Assembly: GCA_951804985.1 (NCBI GenBank)
Contig: OX638130.1
Coordinates: 79,540,583-79,604,582 of the forward strand
DNA from: Dryomyza anilis
Lineage: Eukaryota > Arthropoda > Insecta > Diptera > Dryomyzidae
DNA: 64,000 bases
Direction of reading: 5' to 3'
Shown: positions 10,757 through 23,819 of the stretch, one piece after another
How the letters are laid out: each line of letters begins with the position of its first letter
Position numbering within the stretch: position 1 is the first letter of the stretch
Translations under genes and position numbers: made by a program
Notes under the pieces: model-generated
Database searches by the model: none
The model's input: the letters and a program-made list of their open reading frames with translations, nothing else
What the model was told of the DNA's origin: nothing

Positions 10757-13700
10757 GAGCTGCTTCGAGCGGCTTCGAACTGCTTCGAGCTGCGGAGCAA
10801 TGCTTTAATAAATTATTATTGTGTTTAATTGTAAAATATAATTTATATTCAATTGTTATAATGTGCAGAATTCAAAACTATAATTTTGAATATTTTTAGA
10901 TATATATTTACATTAAAGTTTATTGAAAACAAAATCAAATAAGATTTTTTACTTTTTTAGTAATAGATTTTATATACAGTTTTCAGATAGAAAAGTAAAA
11001 CAATATAGAAAAAGTATCTATTTGTTTCACTCCAACATTTCAATCGTCCCCTGCACTTGCAGACAGACGGCTGCCTGCTACTGCTGCGCACATCAACAAT
11101 GTAATTTTTATATTGTTTCGATTTTATTAGAAGCAATAAAAGTATTATTATTATTTTATATGAAAATATAGAAATATGCAGAATTTGAATTCTAAATTTT
11201 CTATATTTTACAAAAAAATATTCATGCCAACGTTATTTCATATAAATTCATTTAAAATTTTTCATATTGGTACATTTCGTCCGTCCGTTTGTTCCGTCGT
11301 TCGTTCGTTTATTTGCTTTGTTGTTGCATTTGTTTGCTGCTGTCATTAATAGAGTTAAAAATATAGAAATGCATAAAATTTATAATTATACAAAATAAAC
11401 ATTATTTTATTTTAAAATATATAAATATGCTGAATTTTTATTCAGACTTTTATATATTTTATTCAAATATATTTAAAAAAAACATATTCATATTTTCCCT
11501 CCGTCCGTTCGTTTATCGCTTTGTTGTTTTCCGTTCGTCCGTCCCTTCGTTCTGTCGTTTTTTTGTTGTTGCAATAAACGCATACATTTAATGTTTTGTG
11601 TAAAAATCACAAATACATTCATGAGAACTGCCTATGTTTTTGCACATATATCAAATTGTTCAACACATTGAAAGGTTTGCATACATCCAAACTTTGAATT
11701 TAAGCAAAAGATCTGAAATCTGTTTTGTTGATCTTCAGCAAAATTCATATTTTTGGCATTCACTTGATTTTTAACTAATTCCTTTGCCATGATAACTTAA
11801 ATATTTTTGAATAATGAAAAATAGTTTTACATTAAAAAAATAACTTAAATTACAATTTGTACATTCAAAATTTTAATATTTCTTTCAATTAAAAACAAAA
11901 TATCCAAAACCTTATAATGATTATTTTGAAATATAATAATATAAACAAATATAAACAGTTATTTTCAAAATTAGAAATTAAATCAAAATTAAAAATTTAT
12001 TTTCAAAAAAATGTAAATTTTTTAAAATTATAAAATTTAATTTAAGCTTATGATATTTATTGTCAAAAACATTTATAATCAAAGTTAAAATTTGATTTTT
12101 CAAAAAATTTCAATTATATTTTTTATCGATGAGTAAATGATAAAAAAATAGAAATGAAATGTACAAATAATAATATTATGAAATAGTTGAATTATGTGAA
12201 AACTTCCAAATAATGTTTATTTATTTTACTAATAATAATGGTAATTTCATTCATGTATTACTGTTTTTCAATAGATTTTAACATATTTTATAAATTATAT
12301 TATAAAAATAAATTATATTATAAATTTATAATTCATGCATAAAAGCCTCTTTTTTATTTCATTTCACCAACATTTTTGTTGTGGGGTTTACATTAGACAT
12401 CTGCACAAGTCCATTTGAAACCCACTTCAAGACATTCACTTCGTTTCAAAACATTTACTGTCGTCAACTCTATGCTTGAAAATCAAATGAATGTCTTGCT
12501 CACAACAACAAAGAACCAAGCACTGTCAAAACAAAACAAAAGCAAAACAAAACTGAAGTGAAGAGGTCTATGATGATGTGCAATAAACATTCAAATACTG
12601 AAATGAACTGCTTATGACACCGAGTAATTAGTGCATTTTTTTATTTTTTTTTTTTATCATTCTTACTAGAGTAAGGAATAGAGTAGGAATTTTCATTAAT
12701 ATTGAAATACAGAAAAAAAAACAAAAGGTATAAGAAAATCACATAATATTTTATATTAAGTTTTTTATTTATCGAAAAACATTTTTTCATTATTTAATTT
12801 TTTCATTATTTAATTAATTTTTTTTTTGGATATATTGCTTTTCGACTAAAGCGTTGTTTTTGTCGTACAACATTTTTTTTTAACACATTTTTTTCTACTG
12901 TATTCGTTGCATGTCAAGCGACAGTGTTGTCGTTTGTTGTGTTTTTCAAAACATTGAATGTTTTGAATGGCTTGATGTTTTGACAGAGCTTGACACCAAT
13001 CAAACAAATACTGAAGTGAAATGAAGTCGCTCAAAGAGACTTCACTATAATACTGTCGATTGTCATTTGTGAAATGAATACAAAACTGTAGAGTGCAGTA
13101 GTGCATATTTGCAGAGGAAACTTCAAAACCATTTGTGCAGATGTCTAGTTTACATACTTACTTGTATACTTGTATACGAGTCGGCCTGATTTTTTAACCA
13201 TTCCAAAAATGTTAGTAACATAAAATAAAAATGGAATGGTTCTGCATGGTTAAAGGAAACAGATCGAAATTTCATTATAAAATATGTTAAAATCTATTGA
13301 AAAACAGTAATATATGAATGAAATTACCATTATTATTAGTAAAATAAATTAAAATTATTTGGATTTTTTTAGTAGTTTTTATGTTACTCATTATATACAG
13401 TGTTGGCATAAAATTATATGAACGATCATGTTAATATTTTTTTCATTTTTTTAAAATATTTTTATTGAAGTTTGGACTATATAACCATGGACTTGATAAC
13501 CATAAATCAAAAATAAATAAATTAAATGTAATAAATTTTTGTTGTACTTTTTTTTCTTATGAATGTTTTTTAAAAGCATAACCAAAATAAGCATATACAA
13601 GTAAAAGTTTTCTCAACATTCAACTATTTTATAAAATTATTATTTGTACATTTCATTTCAATTTTTTTATCATTTACTCATCGATAAAAAATATAACTGA

Positions 13701-15016
13701 AATTTTTTGAAAAATCAAATTTTAACTTTGATTATAAATGTTTTTGACAATAAATATCATAAGCTTAAATTAAATTTTATAATTTTAAAAAATTTGAATT
13801 TTTTTGAAAATAAATTTTTAATTTTGATTTAATTTCTAATTTTGAAAATAACTGTTTATATTTGTTTATATTATTATATTTCAAAATAATCATTATAAGG
13901 TTTTGGATATTTTGTTTTTAATTGAAAGAAATATTAAAATTTTGAATGTACAAATTGTAATTTAAGTTATTTTTTTAATGTAAAACTATTTTTCATTATT
14001 CAAAAATATTTAAGTTATCATGGCAAAGGAATTAGTTAAAAATCAAGTGAATGCCAAAAATATGAATTTTGCTGAAGATCAACAAAACAGATTTCAGATC
14101 TTTTGCTAAAAATCAATGTTTGGATGTATGCAAATCTTTCAATGTGTTGAACAATTTGATATATGTGCACAAACATAGGCACATTAAATGTATGCGTTTA
14201 TTACAGCAACAAAAAAAAACGACCGAACGAAGGGACGGACGAACGGAAAACAACAAAGCTATAAACGAACGGACGGAGGGAAAATATGAATATGTTTTTT
14301 TAAAATATATTTGAATAAAATATATAAAAGTCTGAATAAATATGCTGAAAATTCAGCATATTTATATATTTTAAAATAAAATAATGTTTATTTTGTATAA
14401 TTATAAATTTTATGTATTTCTATATTTTTAACTCTATTAATGACAGCAGCAAACAAAGGCAACAACAAAGCAAATGCACGAACGTACGGACGAACGAACG
14501 ACGGAACAAACGGACGAACGAACGGACGGACGAAATGTACCAATATGAAAATTTTAAATGAATTTATATGAAATAACGTTGGCATGAATATTTTTTTGTA
14601 AAATATAGAAAATTCAGAATTCAAATTCTGCACATTTCTATATTTTCATATAAAATAATAATACTTTTATTGCTTCTAATAAAATCGAAACACTATAAAA
14701 ATTACATTGTTGATGTGCGCAGCAGTAGCAGGCAGCAGTAGCTGCAAGTGCAGGTGACGATTGAAATGTTGGAGTGAAACAAATAGATACTTTTTCTACA
14801 TTGTTTTACTTTTCTATCTGAAAACTGAATATAAAATCTATTACTAAAAAAGTAAAAAATCTTATTTGATTTTGTTTTCAATAAACTTTAATGTAAATAT
14901 ATATCTAAAAATATTCAAAATTATAGTTTTTAATTCTACATATTATAACAATTGAATATAAATTATATTTTACAATTAAACACATTTATAGCATTGCTCC
15001 GCAGCTCGAAGCAGCT
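10757..15016. mobile_element. Large foldback element with arms of about 1.5-1.7 kb
   Basis: The left arm (about 10757-12310) matches the reverse complement of the right arm (about 13265-15016) almost throughout. Examples: CTGCTTCGAGCTGCGGAGCA near 10784 pairs with its complement near 14997, and ATCCAAAACCTTATAATGAT near 11910 pairs with the complement near 13895. Both arms contain a short degenerate array of TTCG/TCCG units (about 11277-11310, 11497-11560 and 14215-14280, 14475-14535) that varies in copy number between arms. The right arm has an extra roughly 260 bp near 13360-13620. The loop holds a separate hAT-like element. No transposase seen; the layout resembles foldback-type (FB/Galileo-like) elements, by analogy only. 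Confidence 0.85.
12394..13147. mobile_element. hAT-like non-autonomous element in the foldback loop, 8-bp target duplication
   Basis: Perfect terminal inverted repeats TAGACATCTGCACAA at 12394 and its complement ending at 13147. An identical 8-bp direct duplication GTTTACAT lies outside both ends (12386-12393 and 13148-13155). An 8-bp duplication is the hallmark of hAT transposition. The 754-bp interior encodes no transposase; an 86-codon minus-strand frame inside it has no recognisable domain. Confidence 0.9.
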
Positions 15017-16020
15017 CTTTGGTCTTTGTCTACATGTGACTTTAAAATAAGAAGGGAAATTGAAACACAATTTTTTCTCCTTATAATAAAGGCACAAAAT
15101 GTACTAAAAAATATATTTTTCAAACAAAATAAATTTGTTCATAGAAAAAAAATAAATTTGTTCGTCGAATCGTTGATCATCTAATAAAATAAATTTGTAT
15201 ATCATACAAATTTATTTTGTTAATGAGACAAAAGTACTTTATTAAATGAACAAGACAATTTTTTAAAATAACAATGAAAAATAGAAATTGTAAATATTTG
15301 TAAATAAAACAAATATTTCTTGTTGACCGTATATTAACAAATATTTTGTAAATTTAGACCAGATTTTTGTTAATATCACCATAGGAATTTTTTGTGTGTA
15401 GTTATACTGGCTAGATACTGGTAGAAATTGTTGCTTGGGATGGTCTCGTGATACGGTGAATTTTGTCTATACGGGTAATTGTTTACGTTGAATTGAGTTT
15501 GGCAACACTTGCTTGATGCATACCCAGTGAGTCGTCTCTGAACTCTTTAGGAACTATTCCGTAGCTAAACGTCAGAAATCCTTCACCAATGTCTCAGAGT
15601 TATGTTCAGAAAGATGATCAAAATAGGAAAGCCAGCGCACTTAAAGGGACATAGAGATCTCACCTCTTTATCTTTCATTGTTATGACGTATTACTCTGAC
15701 GAATATCTGAACAAACACAAAAATCTCTCTGAGAAAATTAAACGTCAGTAAAGAATACTTGTAGATAAGAGAAAACTGACTTTTCGCCGATCCAAAGATG
15801 ATCCAAAAGAAAATTACTGACAATAAAAGCTATGTCATTTTTATTATTTTTTGTTTTGTCTTTATTACAGTGTTTTAAGAAATTCTTTTGAACAATGGAT
15901 TTTACATGAAAAATTAAGTGTTTTTGAACAATTTTTTTAAGTATATATAAAATAACTTAAATTAATTAAATATCAACGAATAATCATCACTAATGAAATA
16001 ATCTTAATGAATTAATCTTC
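15017..16020. other. AT-rich intergenic stretch
   Basis: Around 15120-15230 there are short self-complementary runs built on AAATAAATTTGT. A somewhat less AT-rich part at 15500-15800 has no open frame worth reporting. No gene recognised. Confidence 0.45.
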
Positions 16021-16830
16021 GGGCGCTACAGTTTGTTTTGCAAAATATCGTTCAGCAAACTGCTTCGAAGACACTTATATCGTTTCCAGGCGATTCGCCG
16101 ATGTGAAATACACGGGTCGGTATCATTTTAGACTGTAGAAAGTTTCGGGGAAGCGATTCGACTCGCCTTGTAGCGTGCTTCTATTCCTAGATGTCGATGC
16201 TTGAAGCATGCGCGAATACTCCTCGTTGTCGAGCGAGGTATTGACGCTGAAGTATTACACTTTGATTTGAAGCACCTCGTTGTTTTCGCAAAAGGTCCTG
16301 TCGATATTAGAGAATGTGTATTTTCTCGCGGTACTACACCAGTTAGCACCATGTGTGGTCTAGGACAAATCAGAAATATATTATTGTATATAAATGTAAT
16401 ATGTATGCTGCACCAATTACCAGTGGTGAAACTTGGCGAGTTCTTGATCTAAATTTCCACGGCATTGGTCATCCCAAGTTCGTCGAGCATGTGTCGGACA
16501 TAGGACTTTTTCGATGAGAAACATTTTTTATGCTGCAGCCCGTACGAGGGTAATGCCGATCGGTGCCCAACTCCAGGTTACGCTTGACTATTGTCTATTG
16601 TTATGCCGGAGTTTTCCCGGCGGCAGCTGCCAATTTTGCGTTTGCTACCATTGCTTAGCGACAATGCATTGTGGGGCTTTTTTATTTGCTAAAGATGGTG
16701 CTGCCTATGGGCTGCTGCTTTTGGAGGCCATATGCTACACCCACTACCACGTCTTCATAACCACATACCATGCCACATACATAATAAAAGTGAACCAAAT
16801 AAGAAGTGCATTTAAATTATAATTTCTGAC
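16021..16830. other. GC-richer block with several short open frames; possible relic or unassigned exons
   Basis: Base composition changes sharply from the flanks. Plus strand: an 83-codon frame at 16201-16452 (MKHARILLVVERGIDAEVLH at its start) and a 102-codon frame at 16514-16822. Minus strand: a 74-codon frame at 16128-16352 and a short frame starting MFLIEKVLCPTHARRTWDDQ near 16534. On the minus strand a good splice-donor sequence (G|GTAAGTACT) reads across 16838-16848, just upstream of the block for a minus-strand gene. None of the frames is a protein I recognise. It may hold exons of an unidentified gene or a decayed one. Confidence 0.35.
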
Positions 16831-18583
16831 AAAAAATAGTACTTACCGCATAGTTCTACAATTTGGTTCCTTCAGTATATACGCTGGACACCGCCGCAAT
16901 TATAATTTAAACATACAATTCCAATTTGTACAATTTATTGTCTGTCTCACGAAAATTGAATTTTTTTCTTAATTTTCTTTTTGACATTTTAGTCTATGAA
17001 AACTTTTTCATTTTATGCGATTTGAAATCGAAGAACAAAACAAATGAGAAACAATCGGCATCCATTTTTCAAAAATGTTTTCTTCAGAGAAACTTGAAAG
17101 AGGAAGCGATTGATTTGACATATAATTTTTAAACGAGAAAAATCAGAGCGGAGCTGAAATCACACTGGGTATAGGAAATAACAAAGTATCATAAAAAAAA
17201 ATAAAAACGTACTATTTAACATCAAAACGTACTTTTGTGCAGAAAAGTAAAAATTGACGAAAAAGGTATATATTTTTCCCGTGGGATCTAAATTGATGAC
17301 CAAAAAAAAAAAAAAAAAAAAATGAAGGACAGACGGAAATTTGTCATTGACAAAAAAACATAAAGAACAGACGGACATTTTTGAATTGCTGTTTTTTTCT
17401 AAATATAGGAAAACAAAACTGTACTGTTAATTTTTAAATCCATATTTTTTTTCTTAATAAATTTATTTAACAAAAGTAAATAAATAATTAAAAATAAAAA
17501 GAATTTTACACCTATGAAAACATGAACTAAAATTGTGTCCCATTTTCTCCTTTCATTCGCTAATCAATATCCGATGGTTGTACCTTCTCAATAACATTTT
17601 GAAAAATATATTTTATTATTTTAAAATTGAAAATTTTTTATTTTATTATTACAAATATATTTTAATACATAAAAAAAATACATCTTATAAAATAATGCAT
17701 CGTGTAAATGCTAATATATTTTATACTTTATGATAAGATGGCAACTGCTGACTGCCATCTGTGGTTAGAACCTATAAACACAAGTACCCAAATACATTTG
17801 TGTTTATTGGTTCTAACAACAGATGGCAGCCAGCAGCTGGGAAACATAGCAAAACAAAGCCAACGCTAATTTACTTGTCTGTCCCGCAATCTGCAGTGCA
17901 GAATCAGCAGTTGCTTATGTTATTGTTTGCAAAGGTTGCGTTAGTTCAACTTCTTCAATAAAATTATAATTATTATTAGTTTGTATGAATAAAAAAGTGA
18001 ACAAATTTGCAGTGTTACAGTTACATCTATTTATGATCATTACATAAAATAATGCATTGGAGCATTCAATTATTAATATTTATCATGTTGATAAATGTTT
18101 TTAGTTAATTCAAACTATTTAATTAGTGTATTTAATCAATTTTATCGTAATTAAAATAATGTGAAAAAGAAATCTGAACGAATTTTAAACAGAGTACCAT
18201 CAGCACAATGTATTTTGTTCTCCAAAACTTGCATGCATTTCCCATATAAATCGAATACGACGGAGTACAAAGTCGTCAGCGTACATTTTCCGTGCGCTCT
18301 TTATATGCTTGACATTCGCAAAAAAAAAAAAACAATAATCATATTTCGTACTGAAAAAATAAAAACGTACTGAAAATAATACGAAAGTACGAACTTATGC
18401 TACTCTGTATAGGAGATACAAAGGGGAACTACTCAGAAAATATATTTGAAGACAACACTGCACTAAACAGCTGATTTTGTAAAGCATATAATTTTTATTT
18501 CTCACGTTAAAATTTAACTTGTAATAAAAATTGTAAGCATTGGTTTAATCGTAAAATTTTAATAAAAATATAACTTTTGGAAA
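16831..18583. other. Intergenic region upstream of bcn92
   Basis: Contains a hairpin at 17748-17832 and two stretches, near 17195 and 18360, that share the motif AATAAAAACGTAC. The last 150 bp before the bcn92 ATG should hold its promoter and 5' untranslated region, but I see no convincing TATA box there. Confidence 0.4.
17748..17832. repeat. Hairpin: CTGCCATCTGTGGTTAGAAC inverted repeat
   Basis: CTGCCATCTGTGGTTAGAAC with following ATAAACACAA at 17754-17784 is matched by the inverted TTGTGTTTATTGGTTCTAAC and AGATGGCAG at about 17799-17829. Arms of about 30 bp with one or two mismatches and a loop of roughly 15 bp. It may be the core of a very short foldback element. Confidence 0.8.
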
Positions 18584-21500
18584 ATGTCAACACGCCGGCA
18601 GGTTATATCGTTGTACCGCCAACTGATGCGTGAATCGGAGAAGATATCGACGTATAACTTTAGGTAACGCGTCAGTTTCACAACCAAGTATCCAACCCTA
18701 ACCATAACTATCACCCATTCTTCTTAATGCAGAATGTACGCAGTCCGCAAGATAAGAGACACTTTCCGATCAAACAAGACCCTGACTGATTTTGCAGTGA
18801 TTAATAAACAATTAGTGAAGGCCGAAGAAAATCTGGAATTGATTCGTCGCCAGGTCAGTTTTACACCGTAATATTTTACTGACAATGTTTAAATAACTGA
18901 GTTAATTGAAAACTTAAGTATTTGAAAATATACCAACAATTACAATTAGATGATATATTGTGCCACCAAAAATAACAGCACAACAAACAAAAATTATCCG
19001 CTATCTTTGTATGATTTTCAAGATTTCAATCAAGACCTCATACTCAGTTTTTTTTTTTCAGATTGCATCAAATTTCTGAGTTATTACGTAAAACAAATCT
19101 ATGACATTTCTGGTGTTTTTGTACATATTCTAATATTTATCCTTTCACAGATATCAGTTTTCGATCTAACTTCTTTTGTATTTCATTGAGAATACTTCAA
19201 CTAATATTTAGAATTAAACTACATGAAATATGGATTAATCTGACCGAAGTTATGACCAGTCCATCACAAAAAATCTGATTTATATACTAGATCCATAATT
19301 TAATGAATTCTAATATTTCAACTAATATTTTGAAATAAACATAAGGATTTTCATATGGATATGACCAAAGTTATGCTAGTCAAACGCAAAAAAATTTAAA
19401 TTTGTAGGTGTACCTATTATTTATTGCCTATCATCTATATAATAATAATAGTTTGGCGCTACATTCCTGTACAGAACTTCGGCCGAGCTCTCTCACCATT
19501 TTGAGCTGTGCGTGTTATATTTGTACTCAAAGTGGTGGGACCTACAGTTTATTGCCGAATCCGAACGGCGGGTGAGAGCTTTTCATAGGCAATGGTTTTA
19601 CTCTCGTAGGTTTGCCATTTACTGACGAGAGGTAGCGCGGTATAGAAAAATGTTTCTATGAAAAGATGTTGTTAGCCCCAGTCCAGGCTTGAACCGGGAA
19701 CCTTTCGACTCGCAGTCCAACGCACTAACCACTGAGCTACCGCGGCCTATCATCTATAATTTTCATAATTAAATAAAAGTTTATATGTTATATACAGTTC
19801 TGAGTTCTTTTACTTTGTTCTTACATATCAATCTAAGTGCTGAGATTAAAGACGAATTCACAAAGTCGATTAAGAAATCACTTTTTATTTGTTTCGTATA
19901 GGGTTGTGCGATTAATCAAATATTTTGATTAATCAAATTTTTGAGTAATTGATTAATCAAGATTTTCGATTAATCAGGATTCTGATTAATCAGAATTGTG
20001 ATAAATTGGTTAATGAGCATTTTGATTAATCAGAATTTCTGATTAATTAATTTATTCTTCACGAAATATTTAAAAATACTTTACTATATGGTTCTTGAAG
20101 ATTTGAAACACTTCCTATTTTTTAATTATTTTAAAAATAAATTTTCACTTTATTTAAGTTGACAAAATGTTGTTCAAAATATGATATTTACTTTGATGTC
20201 TGCCACAGAATATATTACTCAAATCATAGGTTTAATTCAAACAAGTGCATTTTAGACATATTTCGATTTTGTAACATATTCGGTAGCACTACTTTTACTT
20301 TGCACAGAAACATTGAAGACTCGCCTATAAGGTAATTTTTTAAAATGCATTAAATATATTGAAGAATTGTAAGTCATTTTAATCACCAATTTCCAATATT
20401 GTAAATAATAAAAATACTTTGTTGTCTCAGCGTGGACAAAATACGATAACATAATTTATAGGTGGCCACTACTATTTTTATGCACACATGTGTAACTTTG
20501 GTCAGAATAATCCGAATTTCATGTGGTTTATTTAAATATATTAGTTGAAGTATTCTCAATGGAAAACAATATGGTAAACAAAAGTTGCAGTTCACGAAAA
20601 ATAATGGTTCATAAAAAAATTAAATAATATAGTTCATACATATGAACGAATTATTAAAAAATATTACCTTCAATTAAAACCAAAAGTCATTAATACATAT
20701 ATGTACATTAATGAATGCAAAATAACATTATTGGCAGAAAAGTGTCGGCAAACTAATTATAAAATTCGCCAAATTTGCACAACTTCCACAAACAATGGAA
20801 ACAAGTTTCTGCCATACTTAAAACCTTGCATTCGCAGTGCTTTGTTTTTTTTTTGAAAATTAGATGATGTTTCATGATAAATACATATTTAACTTTCATA
20901 ATTCAATTTTCTTTAAAAAAATATACTTTTTTTTAAACCTTAAAAATGTATAGTTTTTTTTTAAACAAGCAAACAGGCAAGCTACAATTGAAAATGAGAC
21001 ACTGTGAGCCGGTCGAAATTCACAAAAAAATTGCAATGCCCTCCTAAATATGAAAGTAAAAATATGTGCCCGCTCGTCCCCTTGAATGTAGTCGACGATG
21101 GGGTTGACAGAGCTGAAATATAATTACAGATTTGTAATCGTGAGGAAATAACCTTTCAGTTGAGTTCTTGTAAGTATGTGTACCATTTCTAATTTTTCAA
21201 GGTCTGAGCGGCTGACACTTTTTTTATACCCTACACTAAAAGTGAAAGGGTATATTCAGTTTGGTACGCCGTTTGTAACACCCAGAAGGAAGCATCCCCG
21301 GTATGGAAAAGTATATATATATTCTTGATTAACATGACCTCCTAAGTCGATTTAGCGATGTCCGTCTGTCTGTCTATTGTAATCACGATTACAGAACATA
21401 TAGAAGAGCTATATAAATGAAACTTCTAATTTAGATTACTCATATACCTACGCTGTACCAACAAGAAAATTGGCATGCGATTCGACCACTTATGTTCAAA

Positions 21501-23588
21501 TTCCTCATAAAATTGACATCTACGGATGAATTTTACTTTATACGAGCTCAAGTAAACTTTTTTCCAAATAAATATAGCCTTTATGCTCAAATGTATGAAA
21601 ATAATATTTTTTCGGGAACTGACGTCTGGTTCTCGAAAAAAAAAATCGAAATTCGGTATACCTGAAAGGAAATCATTCAGCGATTTCAAGTTTGTAGGTA
21701 TTTTCAGGAGTTGTAAACCCTGGTGACCTATGCACCTTTTTAAGTGATCACCGCACATATTCCATGATTCCCACGTGATCTAACCTTCACTTCGCCCGGT
21801 AAAGTAAACTTTAGCAAAAATAAAATGATATGTCTTTCGTAAAGTAGGACTAAAAATTATAAAAATATAAAAAGTGATCTCAAGGTCACGAGGTTCTCCC
21901 TAAAAATAAAAAACCGTTTTTATTTTCAAACTTCCATTTCCTGGAATAGGGAAGTTGCAAAATTAAATTTAAATAAAACTTGAAATCACTTACATACACG
22001 TAAACAAGGTCACGAAAATGTTTTTGATCAAAAACTTTCCGGAACACTGAAAAAAAAACACTAAACTAAAAATATTTTTGTTTGCCTGCGCCACTTTTCA
22101 TTCCTTCGATCAACTCTTAGAATCATGTGATATATAGTATTATACAGTATGTGATATATAAAAAATAAATACTTTCATATAAATACAAAATCTTTAATAG
22201 TATTTTGTAATCTTTAATGGAATTTGCCTTTTAAAATAATAATTTATCCTATTGACTAATTTCAATAGTAAAAAACTATTAATTTTATAGTATTTTTTAT
22301 CTGAGTGTATTTACTATTATTTATTAAATAAAAAAAATGATTGATTTGAAACAAATAATACAACAATAAAATTAGAAATACAAAAAAAATGTTAGTGCCA
22401 TTTTTTTCAGTGTACACAAAAATTTCAGTTCATACAAATGTCCATGGCCATACTTCTGTGTATGTATAGAATTTTGATTTTTTTTTTTCGCCACTCACCT
22501 TTTTCAGTAAATTGAGTTTTAAAAAAACAGAATTTTGATTATTAAGAGGGACCATGCAGAGCTGTGAAAATTGAATCTTTTTTTAGATTTAAATCATCCA
22601 AAATCCAAGAAAATGATTCAATTCCTTGACTTCAATTCATTTACCTGAATTGAAAATAGATTGCAATTCATTTGTTAAAATATTTTTAGAATTAATTCAA
22701 TACGTGTAAATCTATTTTAAAATATTTGTTAAAATCTTTTACAGATTGAATCATCATAAGTTGCAATCACCTTTCAAATCATTGGATTGCTCGAAATATT
22801 AAGCTAAGTCTTTGATTCGAATCACAAAATTTTCAGTTCGGTTTTAATTCAGTGATTTAAATTAAAATTCTATACATACAATATATCTTAAATTATTATT
22901 ACTTTTTGAATTATTATTACTTTCTATTTTAATAGTTTTTGTTGTACCTACTTGAAGTTTTGTTTTTGATATAACTTGGCAATATGGTTTACAACCCTAC
23001 CACCTTGACAAATAACTTAAAAAAAAAGTTTGGAAACTGTGTAGATTTTAAGTTTGTTGTATCTTGGTATATAATTTGATAAATAGTATGGATAGCAAAA
23101 AGGCGTTATGATTAAGAAGGCTATATTTCATAACTTTTTAAATAACATTTCTTCACGCAATTCTCAGCACAACAAATTGAGAAAAATACTTGATTTAAAC
23201 TTGCAAACTGCAGTTATTCAATGTCAAAAGTTTATTGAGACTAATGTTTAAAAAAACATGGTTTACTACTTTACTTGTTCAAGTGGATCAAAATAAAACA
23301 ATATTTTTTCTTTTATTTTAAATTCACATGTATTTCGGATGTTTATTTTGGTGACATAGTAGTATATTGAACTGCATACAACAACTGGGCGTTATAAATA
23401 GGCCGAGATATGGTCCAAAATCATATTACAAAAATACTAACAAAGACGATAAACATATTTTGTATACTTTGATCTATTCATAATCATCGTTTTGTCTTTT
23501 CTTTTCGCAGGCTATTATTGGTCATCTATACTCGGCGGATAAACTTGTCATTGAGAAGAGAAAGACACTGCGTCATTCGGACGATTAA
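18584..23588 (+). CDS. bcn92: bcn92: LYR-motif protein, LYRM4/ISD11 orthologue
   Basis: Three exons: 18584-18663, 18733-18853 and 23511-23588, all with GT/AG introns (69 bp and 4,657 bp). They join in frame to 92 aa, the length I recall for Drosophila bcn92 (human LYRM4 is 91 aa). The ATG at 18584 opens MSTRRQVISLYRQLMRESEK; L-Y-R at residues 10-12 is the family motif and YAVRKIRDTFRSNK follows the first intron. LYRM4/ISD11 is a small helical mitochondrial matrix protein that binds acyl-ACP and stabilises the cysteine desulfurase NFS1 during Fe-S cluster assembly. The first 26 codons end exactly at a splice site in phase 2. The long second intron contains a SINE and other repeats. It is convergent with Pgd, as expected from the fly gene order. 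Confidence 0.95.
19440..19747 (-). mobile_element. tRNA-derived SINE (minus orientation) in bcn92 intron 2
   Basis: On the minus strand the head is tRNA-like: GCCGCGGTAGCTCAGTGGTT carries a pol III A box, an anticodon-arm-like segment follows, then a B box GGTTCAAGCC. About 230 bp of tRNA-unrelated body follows, ending in a TAT/ATT-rich tail at 19440-19450. A second copy of the body begins at 63893 and runs off the window, with about 97% identity by eye over the shared 105 bp. The spread in two places and the tail identify a SINE, not a functional tRNA gene. Confidence 0.85.
19909..20048. repeat. Degenerate tandem repeat of TTTTGATTAATCA
   Basis: About nine units of a 13-18 bp motif centred on GATTAATC. 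The palindromic core TGATTAATCA gives inverted pairing as well. The block begins TAGGGTTGTGCGATTAATC, which resembles a hAT terminal repeat, but no matching right end was found. Confidence 0.7.
20049..21222. other. AT-rich intron sequence, nothing recognised
   Basis: Part of bcn92 intron 2. Only A/T runs and two overlapping chance frames of under 75 codons on the minus strand. Confidence 0.5.
21223..21790 (+). repeat. Dispersed CCCTACACT / GTCCGTCTGTC repeat, copy R1
   Basis: Starts ACCCTACACTAAAAGTGAAAG, contains GTATGGAAAAGTATATATAT, then a TCCGTCTGTCTGTC run, and ends near CACGTGATCTAACC. Four other copies occur in the window (35713, 46535, and inverted at 55585 and 58868). Dispersed repeats with this layout are common between genes in higher flies; the transposon class is not clear to me. 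Confidence 0.75.
22170..22307. mobile_element. Short MITE fragment ending CTGAGTG
   Basis: The block with TTATCCTATTGACTAATTTC and AGTAAAAAACTATTAATT, ending TTTTTTATCTGAGTG followed by TA, is the inverted relative of the MITE at 32544-32763. The other end is not clear. Confidence 0.55.
22310..23510. other. AT-rich remainder of bcn92 intron 2
   Basis: About 22580-22870 contains many GATTCAATT/GAATTGAAT words in both orientations, probably a decayed inverted-repeat element. A polypyrimidine tract and TTTCGCAG acceptor close the intron at 23510. Confidence 0.5.
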
Positions 23589-23731
23589 GCATGGAAATGT
23601 CTATTTGTAGATATTATTTAGATTAGATGATAAATATAGATTTGCATTTTATTATAAAAGAAAATCAATGTGAAAATCAAATGACCGAGGCATTAAAACA
23701 CGTTTACTATAATATAGCCATGTCAATGCTA

Positions 23732-23790
23732 TTTATTGATTTTATTATTTGAACAATAGAAATGCCGTAGTATGTACAATAGCTAATAAA
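23732..23790. terminator. Overlapping 3' ends of bcn92 and Pgd
   Basis: AATAAA on the plus strand at 23785-23790 lies 197 bp after the bcn92 stop. On the minus strand AATAAA occurs at 23732-23737 and 23741-23746, 75-90 bp after the Pgd stop. If both are used, the two messages overlap tail to tail by tens of bases. Inferred from motifs only. Confidence 0.6.
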
Positions 23791-23819
23791 GTGATTTTTT
23801 ATGGAATGTCAAGATTAAA

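Noticed and set aside
19660..19747. Possible functional tRNA gene on the minus strand
   Set aside because: The acceptor stem does not pair well, it continues into a conserved non-tRNA body, and the body recurs at 63893; it is a SINE.
21426..21758. 110-aa minus-strand frame
   Set aside because: It falls inside the dispersed R1 repeat and has no motif; the copy at 55585 shows the frame is not conserved.
19901..22998. hAT element between TAGGGTTGTGCG (19908) and ACAACCCTA (about 22988)
   Set aside because: Only nine bases match and the flanking 8-mers differ completely.
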